Below are positions 37,740-45,920 of a stretch of DNA of 64,000 bases, in pieces; the first letter of the stretch is position 1, and every line of letters starts with the position of its first letter. Position numbers and translations under genes: made by a program. The notes under the pieces were generated by a model. The model saw nothing but the letters and a program-made list of their open reading frames with translations. It did not search any database and was not told where the DNA came from. The DNA lies in contig JAQUKQ010000001.1 in the NCBI GenBank assembly GCA_028718985.1, positions 16,006 through 80,005 of the forward strand, written 5' to 3'. This DNA is from Desulfobulbaceae bacterium. Its GTDB lineage: Bacteria; Desulfobacterota; Desulfobulbia; Desulfobulbales; VMSU01.

Positions 37740-40700
37740 TTATGGGCACCAAATGGCGTTGTTACCACCGCCATAGTCATCGTTGCCCATTTTTGCACCG
37801 TGGGCGTGACAGGTAAGGCAAGAATTGTAGCCAGATCCGATCAAATGCGCTCCTGAGGAGGTGGCCTTGGCCCAATTCACATGGCATTTGCTGCAAAAAC
37901 TCGTCCATCCGCTAAATTGTTGGGGATCGCCATTATGGCTAGGTCCATCAATGATGACCGGGCCCCTGCTGCCGTGGGTACAGTCAGGAGGTGAGGCGGC
38001 TGGATCAGAGCAACCTAATACTTGGTCTGACCATCGCCGACTACCATCATCGACAAACGGGGTGCCGTCAACAAAATCTCTGATCATGTAGGGGTTACCG
38101 ATGGGATTGTCTAGCGTATAGGAACCATGAGGGTCGTGGCAGACAATACAATCCAGTTCGTATGAAGGTATCTGCGGGGTCTGCACGTATCCTGGCCAAG
38201 TTCTTTTTGTTCCTCCTCCATGTGGGGAATTGCTCCAAGACATATCGACATGCCAAGGCGCCTGAGAGTAAGAGGTGCATTGATCGATGCCGGCAAGGAT
38301 AGAATAGCCGCTGTTTAAAACAAGTGTTCCGCACTTATTATTATCGTTGTCAAAGGCATCGCACCGTAAATCCATAGGGACATAAGGTCCATAGGCATAG
38401 CCATCGTCGCAGTAGTTGTCTACTTTAAATGAGTCTGCTAGATCTTTTGAAACACATTTATCCATGCAATCATAGACATCGATAGTTGTAGGGTTATTGT
38501 CTGCATCACAATTGGAGCCCGGAGGATGAATCCAATTTTTTTGTGGCCCAGTTACGCCGACCGGGAAGTTAGGGTGTCGCGGGTCATCGCCACCGGCGTG
38601 GCAGGAGAGGCAGAAATTGTTTATGGTTCCGGTCCAGGCAGAGCTTGTGTTGTGCGGATTGGCGAGTTTTTGCGAAGCCGAGGCGCTATGGGCGCCATGG
38701 CAATTGGTGCATTCAAGCTTGGCTCCGGTTTTATTTTGATCATCTCGACTCAAAGGGTGATGGCTTAAGACCATTCTCTTCGTACCTTCCGATCCCATAC
38801 CCATATCACCATATTTTTCGGCGACATTAAGAGAGCCTTTAAATCGGGTCGCCACATCCGGCGGTGCATTGCCGTTGGCGAAAGGGTCTTTAGGATTGGG
38901 TAGGCGGGTCGCCCCATCGGCGTCATGGCAGGACATGCAGAAATCCGAGATGTCGTCAAATTGATGTTCATTGGTGTTGATGGCCTCCAGGTCGTTGACC
39001 TTGGCACCACGATAGAGGACATTCCAGTCGCCATCGATCAAGACGATCTGGCCGCTCATGTGGTCGGTAACGTCGTGGCAGACGCGGCAGTCAATGAAGT
39101 CGAGGTCTTTGCCGAAATGACCATGGGCGCTGCCATTGGTCTCGGTCTGGGCTGGGAACTCGGGAGAAATGGCGCGGCGAGGGGTAGCATGGGTACTTGC
39201 TTGGCTGGTGTTGTGACAGTTCAGGCAAGTGCCTTCCGAGAAGGCGGCTTTTTCGTTCACAGCACCACTTTGCTGGTCGAGGACGCTGGTATGGGTATGG
39301 CAGTCGGTGCACTTGCGTCCTTCTGGGTCATTTTTGCCGTGCTCATCACCTGAGGTGTTGGTGTAGTGGAAGGGGTGTCCGTAGCGCAGTTGAACAGAGT
39401 GACAGACGTTGCAGATGCCAGTAAAGGGGGCACTCGTCGATGCGTAGCCGTTGTTGCCGTTTCCTCGGTCGGTAAAGACAACGGGAGGGCTGAGTTCCAA
39501 GGTCTTACCGGTGTTGATGTCGGATTTTTTCGCAACCTTGTCATGCACCATCTTCAAGTTCGAGTCGCCATGCGGGTCATGGCAGTCCCAGCAGAATTGA
39601 CCCCCGGCACCTGGGAGAAACTCATGGTAGCTGTCAACTTTGTCGGCTGCCAAGCTGTTGATTGAAGGCAAGGATCCAGCAGCATCGGGGTCATAGCCTG
39701 TCGAGCCAGTTTTGTGGCAGACCCAGCACACATTGTTTGGTGTTGCTGTGCTGAAATTTGCCAGGCGCATGGGATTTGCCTCATTGTAATGCCCGACGTT
39801 TTTATCGTGGCAGTACTCGCAGGACAGCCCGGCACCTGGATTGCCAAGACCATCACCGGTTGTCAATTCATCGTACGGCGTTGGTTCCGTAGCGGGGCGA
39901 CCATGGCCGGTTGTCATCCATTGTGTTGAACTCACTTTGGCAAGCGTTTGGTTGGTGGAGAAATCATCCAAATCGGCAGTTGCAAGGTGACAATCACTAC
40001 ACCCCAGCTTTGTTCCCCAGGTGGCGTTTGAGCCACCGTGGCAGCCAACAGAAATGTTGGAGCAGGTATGTGTCTCCGGATCATAACTAAGGCTCAGGCC
40101 TGGTTTTGGGGAGATATCGTAGCTGTTATTGGTGTGCGCACCGCTTCCGGGTGCGGGACCAGCGCCAATTAGCGAGATGCCGTCAGTAGTGGTGGCATAG
40201 TGGCAGTTGTCGCAGGTATAGCCGCTGTTTTTATGGGTTTGGTGGCTATTGGCCTTTGGTGATCCGCTTTCATAGGTCGGAGGGACATTATGGCAGCCAT
40301 CACAACCAATTGGATAGGGCTGTGCTCCTTGCCAACCAGCCTTTAATGCTTGCAGGGTTAGGTCAGGGAGGTTGTTGCCGACATTTGGCGGGTTATTGCC
40401 GTCGGCTGGGGAGAGATCGGTGCCGTCATGGTGACAGTTGGCGCAGACCACAGTCGTTGCGACATGCTCGCCATCTTTCAGGACAACATTGCCGGCGGTG
40501 TCGCGGATATTGATTGGATCATGGCAGGCAGAGCACTTGATCTCCAAGGCAAGGTGTTCTTCGTGCTTGGAGTAGGTGAAGGTGCCATTACCGTTATCTC
40601 TTTGGTTTGTATGGCATTCTGCGCAGCCGGAACCGCCATCGCTACCGTGGCCAAAGGCAACCTTGTGGCTATGACAGATGGTGCACTGCAGGGTTGTGGC

Positions 40701-41669
40701 ATTGGCAGCACCATAGACATCGATATGGGGGTCAGGGGTCACATCAGAGACAAAGTGCAGGGTTTGGCTGTGGCAGACCTGGCAAACACCGTTGATGCCG
40801 TCGGCGGCATCGTTGTCAATAAAGCCCCCTTTGCCATCGAAGAATTTTACATCGACCGGTGTAAAGACACCATCCCGATCGGGATCTACGGCAACCTGCT
40901 TCTTAATCAGTTGGCCGTAGATCAGACCAAAACCCTTGTCGACGAAGGACGCTGCAATCGTCCCTTGCACTGAAATAGTTCCGGTGCCGGGGGTTTGGCT
41001 GTTTTCAATGGCGGCGGTGATTTTGTAGGTGTTTTCAAGACCGTTGGTGCTAACCACTAATAGAAGCCCTCGTCCTGGGGCGGTTTTGTTGGTCCAGCCG
41101 GCAGGGTTAGACCAGGCGGCTTTGGTTTTGGATTGATTCAAGGTGTACTGGATTGTACTCCCGTTGTTGGTAATGGCGCTGATTGTTCCTTGGGCCAGGT
41201 ATAATTCTGTATCGGGAACGGTCGGATCATTAACCCACTCCCTGAGTTGCAGTTGAAAATGGGGGTCGTGGCAGTCAAGGCAGCTACGACCCCAGGGCGA
41301 GATATCAGCTCGATGTAAACTGCCAAGGGCACCGCTTGAGTGGGTGACCGCCCGGGGGGCAGTCCCGTTGGCGCCGTGGCATGCGGCGCAAAGCAACTCG
41401 ATGAGATTTGCTCTGTCTGGCGCAGAGTTTGAAGGGGAATAGCGCCACCAGAGGGAGTAGGAGTGGCAGCTCTGGCAGAAAACGCCACCGGCCGTGTTGT
41501 GGGGCGCATCAAGAACTTCGGCATGACTCTTTCCCGAGAGAGGCAGGAAGAAAAGACAGGCCAAAAAAACAACCGCTAGCTGCCGCATGACTCTTTTGGG
41601 TAGATTTTTGCCGTTTGCTAAACCGTTGCCTGTAGAGCGTGCTGCTATCGGGAGGGTTGGATTGGCCAT
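37740..41669 (-). CDS. Giant multihaem c-type cytochrome with 24 CXXCH motifs
   Basis: This 1309-residue exported protein starts behind CAGGAAA, with a long n-region before the hydrophobic core (LAVVFLACLFFLPLSG); an internal ATG at 41588 (MRQLAVV) would give a shorter signal peptide. I count 24 CXXCH motifs from CQSCH (65-69) to CLTCH (1284-1288), plus one CX6CH (CSNISVGCH, near 535). A haem-poor beta-rich insert sits at about 150-300, between the third and fourth motifs. Residues about 1053-1113 form a Cys- and Asp-rich module resembling a Notch LNR repeat. The first 330 residues are clearly paralogous to the 808-residue cytochrome at 52178. Such proteins typically conduct electrons across or outside the outer membrane. 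A strong promoter and long leader precede it; NosL-like and OGT-like genes follow. Confidence 0.94.
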   Translation of the reverse strand: MANPTLPIAARSTGNGLANGKNLPKRVMRQLAVVFLACLFFLPLSGKSHAEVLDAPHNTAGGVFCQSCHSYSLWWRYSPSNSAPDRANLIELLCAACHGANGTAPRAVTHSSGALGSLHRADISPWGRSCLDCHDPHFQLQLREWVNDPTVPDTELYLAQGTISAITNNGSTIQYTLNQSKTKAAWSNPAGWTNKTAPGRGLLLVVSTNGLENTYKITAAIENSQTPGTGTISVQGTIAASFVDKGFGLIYGQLIKKQVAVDPDRDGVFTPVDVKFFDGKGGFIDNDAADGINGVCQVCHSQTLHFVSDVTPDPHIDVYGAANATTLQCTICHSHKVAFGHGSDGGSGCAECHTNQRDNGNGTFTYSKHEEHLALEIKCSACHDPINIRDTAGNVVLKDGEHVATTVVCANCHHDGTDLSPADGNNPPNVGNNLPDLTLQALKAGWQGAQPYPIGCDGCHNVPPTYESGSPKANSHQTHKNSGYTCDNCHYATTTDGISLIGAGPAPGSGAHTNNSYDISPKPGLSLSYDPETHTCSNISVGCHGGSNATWGTKLGCSDCHLATADLDDFSTNQTLAKVSSTQWMTTGHGRPATEPTPYDELTTGDGLGNPGAGLSCEYCHDKNVGHYNEANPMRLANFSTATPNNVCWVCHKTGSTGYDPDAAGSLPSINSLAADKVDSYHEFLPGAGGQFCWDCHDPHGDSNLKMVHDKVAKKSDINTGKTLELSPPVVFTDRGNGNNGYASTSAPFTGICNVCHSVQLRYGHPFHYTNTSGDEHGKNDPEGRKCTDCHTHTSVLDQQSGAVNEKAAFSEGTCLNCHNTSQASTHATPRRAISPEFPAQTETNGSAHGHFGKDLDFIDCRVCHDVTDHMSGQIVLIDGDWNVLYRGAKVNDLEAINTNEHQFDDISDFCMSCHDADGATRLPNPKDPFANGNAPPDVATRFKGSLNVAEKYGDMGMGSEGTKRMVLSHHPLSRDDQNKTGAKLECTNCHGAHSASASQKLANPHNTSSAWTGTINNFCLSCHAGGDDPRHPNFPVGVTGPQKNWIHPPGSNCDADNNPTTIDVYDCMDKCVSKDLADSFKVDNYCDDGYAYGPYVPMDLRCDAFDNDNNKCGTLVLNSGYSILAGIDQCTSYSQAPWHVDMSWSNSPHGGGTKRTWPGYVQTPQIPSYELDCIVCHDPHGSYTLDNPIGNPYMIRDFVDGTPFVDDGSRRWSDQVLGCSDPAASPPDCTHGSRGPVIIDGPSHNGDPQQFSGWTSFCSKCHVNWAKATSSGAHLIGSGYNSCLTCHAHGAKMGNDDYGGGNNAIWCP

Positions 41670-41888
41670 AGAAATTTCCTGCGCGAAGAATTAGCACAAC
41701 TATATTTGTAGCCGTTTAGGAAACCACATCGTGCGGTGATCGAGGCGGCACACGGAGACGGGCGGCTACACATCGCTTTCTCGCTCACCCCAATCTGCGG
41801 CACCACGGAATGATTACTGTTTTCCAAGCTAATGTGGCCAGGCGAGGAAGAACCCTTGCCCTTGTCAAGAACGCTGGCAGCAACTAGT
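41670..41888 (-). promoter_or_regulatory. About 220-base structured leader of the 24-haem cytochrome gene
   Basis: Between the promoter and the start codon lies an unusually long leader with no gene on it. The heptamers GTAGCCG and CGGCTAC (41708-41714 and 41763-41769) are perfect complements enclosing a GC-rich 48-base segment, so the region can fold into a long-range stem. I compared it with the c-di-GMP-I consensus and saw no clear match. Confidence 0.4.
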
Positions 41889-41893
41889 TAAGG

Positions 41894-41921
41894 ATAATAA
41901 TAGATCTGTAGGTCATGTCAA
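41894..41921 (-). promoter_or_regulatory. Sigma-70 promoter of the 24-haem cytochrome gene
   Basis: On the minus strand TTGACA (41916-41921) and TATTAT (41894-41899) are separated by 16 bases. The -35 matches consensus fully and the -10 is one base off, an unusually strong promoter compared with the rest of the window. Confidence 0.65.
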
Positions 41922-42045
41922 TAAGTTGTTGATTTTGTAGGCGGTAGCAAGATTTCGGCGTGCTGTTCCTCTCATTTGCTGTCACGAATACTTGCTTGGG
42001 CTATCAACATATTGACAGACCTTACCGAAACAGCGTAAATGCATC

Positions 42046-42573
42046 ATGCAAAAACAAATCATTCTTATCGGCTACCGGGCTACTGGTAAAACCAGCGTTG
42101 GCAAGTGCTTGGCCGCGGCGCTTGGAATCCCATTTTTCGACATGGATAGGGAGTTGGAGAAACGGTGCGGGCAGAGCATAGCAGAACTTGTCGCTTCGCA
42201 GGGCTGGCCCTATTTTCGGGCCCTCGAGAAGGAGCTATTGGTTGAAATCATTGGTAAAAACGATCAGGTGGTCAGTACGGGCGGCGGGGCAATTTTGCAT
42301 CAGGATATCTGGCAGCAACTCAAAGAGTCCAGTTTTGTGGTCTGGTTGACTGCAGATCATGAAACCATCTATCGACGCCTGATGGGAGATTCGCAAACCA
42401 GCAGTCAGCGGCCAGCCTTGACCGAGGGCAATGCCTATAGTGAAATCGTTTCGGTTTTGCAGGAGAGGGAGCCGCTCTATCGAACAGGAGCGCATTTTAC
42501 GGTGGATACCGGGGTACGAGGGATAGATGAGGTTGTGGAGGCAGTCCTTGCCGAAGTGCGGCCGTCTGCTTAG
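42046..42573 (+). CDS. aroK: Shikimate kinase
   Basis: This 175-residue enzyme phosphorylates shikimate in chorismate synthesis. The Walker A is GYRATGKTS (residues 9-17), followed by DMDRELEKRCGQSIAELV (substrate Asp), STGGGAIL, and the lid region SQRPALTEGN. It is of normal length for AroK/AroL. It starts at ATG after GCATC without a strong Shine-Dalgarno site. It stands alone, divergent from the cytochrome gene; the next gene is 250 bases downstream with no obvious feature between. Confidence 0.95.
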   Translation: MQKQIILIGYRATGKTSVGKCLAAALGIPFFDMDRELEKRCGQSIAELVASQGWPYFRALEKELLVEIIGKNDQVVSTGGGAILHQDIWQQLKESSFVVWLTADHETIYRRLMGDSQTSSQRPALTEGNAYSEIVSVLQEREPLYRTGAHFTVDTGVRGIDEVVEAVLAEVRPSA

Positions 42574-42823
42574 CTCCACCTTTTACACAATCGTCTAATC
42601 GTTCAGCAGGACCTCATCTGCTTTGTCATCGGCCAGCTCATGTGCCACTGGTGCACTTCGCAGGCCTCTTTCGCGCACCTATGGCACTGCCGGACGGTTA
42701 CAATTCTGAAGGTTTGCCACGTTTTCCGTTCCTGGTGAACGATTACCAAATAATAGTCTGATTACTAACGCTTAGTACCAATCTGTCTTCCGGTTTGTAC
42801 TTGGCACAGAGAAGGAGTGTGAA

Positions 42824-43273
42824 ATGAAGGTAAAAAACGGGGATACCGTTGTGGTTATTTATGATGGCCTATTGGATAACGGTGAGGTGTTTGAATCGTC
42901 AGAGAGTAGTGGCCCGCTGGAGTTCACGGTGGGAGATGGCAGTGTCATGCCGGCCTTTGCCGAACAACTTCTTGGGTTGCAGGAAGGTGAGCAAAAGACA
43001 TTTCAACTGGCTCCGACCGAGGCCCATGGCGAGAGTAACCCTGAGCTGATTCATACGGTTGAGCGTTCGATTCTGCCAAACCCAGATCAGCTGACGGTGG
43101 GGCAGGTGCTGGGCTTGACCATCGATCATGAAGGGAAAAAAGAGAAGGTGCCGGCCATGATTACGGCACTGGATGCCAATCAGGTTACGGTTGATTTCAA
43201 TCACCCCCTGGCCGGCAAAACCCTGACCTATCGCGTCACTGTTCAGTCGATTAAGGCCGCTGACGAAAAGTGA
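42824..43273 (+). CDS. FKBP-type peptidyl-prolyl isomerase, SlyD-like
   Basis: This 149-residue protein starts behind GAAGGAG. VKNGDTVVVIYDGLLDNGEVFESS and GPLEFTVGDGSVMPAFAEQLLGL form the FKBP half; an insert-in-flap domain follows (EAHGESNPELIH to VPAMITALD), then VTVDFNHPLAGKTLTYRV closes the fold. It lacks the His-rich metal-binding tail of E. coli SlyD. It speeds prolyl isomerisation and has chaperone activity in the cytoplasm. Overlaps thiD by four bases. Confidence 0.94.
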   Translation: MKVKNGDTVVVIYDGLLDNGEVFESSESSGPLEFTVGDGSVMPAFAEQLLGLQEGEQKTFQLAPTEAHGESNPELIHTVERSILPNPDQLTVGQVLGLTIDHEGKKEKVPAMITALDANQVTVDFNHPLAGKTLTYRVTVQSIKAADEK

Positions 43274-44091
43274 GCGGTCAGGCGCAGGCGATCTTGACCA
43301 TTGCCGGCTCCGATCCGTCCGGAGGGGCTGGTATTCAGGCCGATCTCAAGACCTTGACGGTGCTTGGGGTATACGGTTGCGCCGCGGTGACCAGTCTTAC
43401 CGTTCAAAATACCTTAGGGGTTCAATCGTGTCATCCGGTGGTGCCGGAAGTGGTGGCTCAACAGGTAGCCGCTGTTCTTGCCGACATGTGCGTGACCCAT
43501 ATCAAGATTGGCATGATCGGTTCAAGCGCCATCGCACAAGGTATTGTGCAGGCTCTCAGCGGTTTTGCGGGGGAGATCATCTACGACCCGATCGTCTTCT
43601 CCAGTGTTGGTCAAGCAGTGCGGACAACCGATAGTTTGGACGGGGTGCGCCAAATTGCGGCTATGGCCACTGTCCTCACGCCTAATCTGCAGGAATTACA
43701 ACTGTTGAGCAGCACTCCGTGCAGCAGTATTTTCGAGGTGTTGGCGGCGGGAGAAGGGCTTCTTCGCTCCTTCCCGAATTTGAAGGCGTTGGTGATCAAA
43801 GGAGGGCATCTGCAGGAGAAAGAGGCTGAAGTTACCGATTTTCTGCTCATTGCAGGCCAAACTCAGCATGAATCCCGCCGTCATCGTCGCATTGTCTCCC
43901 CCAACACCCATGGCACCGGCTGCACCTTTGCCTCGGCCTTTGCTGCTTACCACCAGCAGACTGGAGAGTATCGGCAGGCCTTTCATCTCGCCATCGATTT
44001 CCTTGATTCACTCCTCTGCGTCAGTGCAGAGTGGCGACTGGGGCAGGGCAATGGCGGTCTTTGCCACCATCTTTTCGCTAAGGGCGCCTAA
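43270..44091 (+). CDS. thiD: Hydroxymethylpyrimidine/phosphomethylpyrimidine kinase
   Basis: This 273-residue ribokinase-fold enzyme makes HMP pyrophosphate for thiamine synthesis. ILTIAGSDPSGGAGIQADLKT, GVYGCAAVTSLTVQNTLGV, the QLLSS/VIKGGHL region and the anion-hole NTHGTGCTFASAFAAY are diagnostic. It starts at GTG in a GTGA overlap with the FKBP gene, so translation is coupled. It is convergent with phoU, only 14 bases apart. Confidence 0.96.
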   Translation: MSGQAQAILTIAGSDPSGGAGIQADLKTLTVLGVYGCAAVTSLTVQNTLGVQSCHPVVPEVVAQQVAAVLADMCVTHIKIGMIGSSAIAQGIVQALSGFAGEIIYDPIVFSSVGQAVRTTDSLDGVRQIAAMATVLTPNLQELQLLSSTPCSSIFEVLAAGEGLLRSFPNLKALVIKGGHLQEKEAEVTDFLLIAGQTQHESRRHRRIVSPNTHGTGCTFASAFAAYHQQTGEYRQAFHLAIDFLDSLLCVSAEWRLGQGNGGLCHHLFAKGA

Positions 44092-44105
44092 GCAGGGAGT
44101 CTCCC

Positions 44106-44774
44106 CTATTCGACATAAACCTCTGGGGTGTGTCGAACGATCTCGGCATTGACCAAGTAGACCACATCCTCGGCGATATTGCTGGCGTGATCGGCAATTC
44201 TTTCGAGGTGCCTGCAGATGGAGATGGCGTGCAACAGTGAGTTGATGCGCTCCGGTTGGGCCAGAAACAGGGCCTTGACCTGGGTGTACATATTACGGTT
44301 GATGGTGTCGATCTCTTCATCTTGTGAACGAACCTTCAATGCCAGGCGAACATCCATGTTAACCAGAGAATCAATGCTCTTGGTCAGCATCTTTTCAACT
44401 TTGGTTGACATATCAACCACATCAAATGGCATATCGAGTGGTTTTTTGCCTGCCAGATAGATGCTCCGTTCGGCAATATTAACGGCCAGATCTCCAACCC
44501 GTTCCAGATCGCTGTTGATTTTCAAGGCGGCGATGATAAAGCGCAGGTCGATGGCGACTGGCTGATGAAGTGCCAAAATCTTTAAGCAATCCTCTTCAAT
44601 TTCCACCTCCATATTATCGATGTCTCGGTCAGCGGCAATTACCGCTTCAGCCAGGGACATATCTCGCTTGATAATCGACAGCGTTGCCTTATAGACTCGA
44701 TCTTCAACTTCGCCGCCCATGGTGACGATTTTGTTCTTTAGATTTTCGATTTCTCGTTGCAGGTGTTTTGGCAT
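44106..44774 (-). CDS. phoU: Phosphate signalling regulator PhoU
   Basis: This 222-residue all-helical protein has two PhoU repeats, each with the E-x3-D-x3-D-type metal pattern: EEDCLKILALHQPVAIDLRFIIAALKINSDLERVGDLAVNIAER in the first and LLHAISICRHLERIADHASNIAEDVVYL in the second (patterns shown in fragments here: INSDLERVGD, RHLERIADHA). PhoU links the Pst transporter to the PhoR/PhoB system and limits phosphate uptake. It follows pstB on the same strand with an 84-base gap. Confidence 0.96.
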   Translation of the reverse strand: MPKHLQREIENLKNKIVTMGGEVEDRVYKATLSIIKRDMSLAEAVIAADRDIDNMEVEIEEDCLKILALHQPVAIDLRFIIAALKINSDLERVGDLAVNIAERSIYLAGKKPLDMPFDVVDMSTKVEKMLTKSIDSLVNMDVRLALKVRSQDEEIDTINRNMYTQVKALFLAQPERINSLLHAISICRHLERIADHASNIAEDVVYLVNAEIVRHTPEVYVE

Positions 44775-44858
44775 GGGGGTTATCCCTCCGCTTAGAATCG
44801 GTTGAGTGATGAAGATGAGGTTTGTGATTGCTGGGTGGCGTGTGTTCTTGTTCTATTC

Positions 44859-45644
44859 TTATCCGAAACGGCCGGTAATGTAGTCTTCTGTCTGCTTGGA
44901 GACGGGTTTGGTAAAGAGCCGGTTGGTGTTGTTAAATTCGATCAGGTGGCCTTCGTAGAAAAAAGCGGTAAAGTCGGAGACGCGGGCCGCCTGCTGCATA
45001 TTGTGGGTGACGATGACGATGGTGTATTCACTGCGCAACTCACCGATCAGGTCTTCAATGCGGCCGGTGGATTTGGGGTCGAGGGCGGAGGCGGGCTCAT
45101 CCATCAGCAGAATTTCCGGGTCAACCGCCAAGGCACGGGCGATACAGAGCCGTTGTTGTTGCCCCCCGGAAAGGCCCATGGCGTTGTTGTGTAGACGGTC
45201 TTTGACCTCGGCAAAGAGACCTGCTCTTATCAGGCTTTTCTCGACAACTTCGTTGAGAGCGGCCTTGTCATTTTGCCCATGAATCCTGGGGCCGTAGGCA
45301 ATATTTTCAAAAATAGATTTCGGGAATGGATTTGATTTTTGGAAGACCATGCCCACTTTTTTGCGTAAGCTAACGACATTGGTGCTTGGAAGGTAAATGT
45401 TTTCATTATCGATCAAAATCTCCCCTTCCACACGTGTGCCGGGGATAATATCGTTCATGCGATTCAAGGTGCGGAGGAAGGTTGATTTGCCGCAGCCGGA
45501 GGGGCCGATGAAGGCGGTGACCCGCTGCCTCTGAACGCTGATATTGATATCAAAGAGGGCCTGGCTCTGGCCGTAGAAAAAATTGAGAGCAGTGGCCTTG
45601 ATCGGGATCTGGACATCTGCTGGGCTTGCGTTGAGATCTATCAT
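44859..45644 (-). CDS. pstB: Phosphate ABC transporter ATP-binding protein
   Basis: This 261-residue protein energises phosphate import. The start MIDLNASP has AGGGGAAG upstream, preferred to a TTG six codons earlier. Walker [10 protein letters not shown], the PstB-type [18 protein letters not shown] segment, signature [15 protein letters not shown], Walker [14 protein letters not shown] and the H-loop VTHNMQQA are all present. The membrane subunits pstC and pstA and the binding protein pstS are not next to it, so they must lie elsewhere if the system is complete. Confidence 0.96.
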   Translation of the reverse strand: MIDLNASPADVQIPIKATALNFFYGQSQALFDINISVQRQRVTAFIGPSGCGKSTFLRTLNRMNDIIPGTRVEGEILIDNENIYLPSTNVVSLRKKVGMVFQKSNPFPKSIFENIAYGPRIHGQNDKAALNEVVEKSLIRAGLFAEVKDRLHNNAMGLSGGQQQRLCIARALAVDPEILLMDEPASALDPKSTGRIEDLIGELRSEYTIVIVTHNMQQAARVSDFTAFFYEGHLIEFNNTNRLFTKPVSKQTEDYITGRFG

Positions 45645-45920
45645 CGACACTTCCCCTCGCAATATTTTTTACACCGATGGGGGGCAATATTTCGTGGTTG
45701 CTCTGGCTGATAAGCTGACAGCGAAAGAAAAGGTGGAAGATCCATACGGTCAGGATGGCGGTGTCATCAGGCGGCGAGATGGATTTATCTCGGTAAAATA
45801 AAGTGTTATGTGTCTTGAGTGGGACTATACTGGCTAATTTGCTTTAACTTGTCAAATAAATAATCGAGGAAATACGTAACGGTCCGACAGCTGCGCTCGG
45901 CAGGTTAAGGTTCCTGATTC

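Noticed and set aside
41670-41888. c-di-GMP-I riboswitch in the cytochrome leader
   Set aside because: The GGGCAAACC and GGGACGCAAAGCC elements are absent, although the leader is long and folded.
45645-45920. Pho box before pstB
   Set aside because: Only one weak half-site (CTGTCAG) was seen; the second repeat at 11-base spacing is missing.
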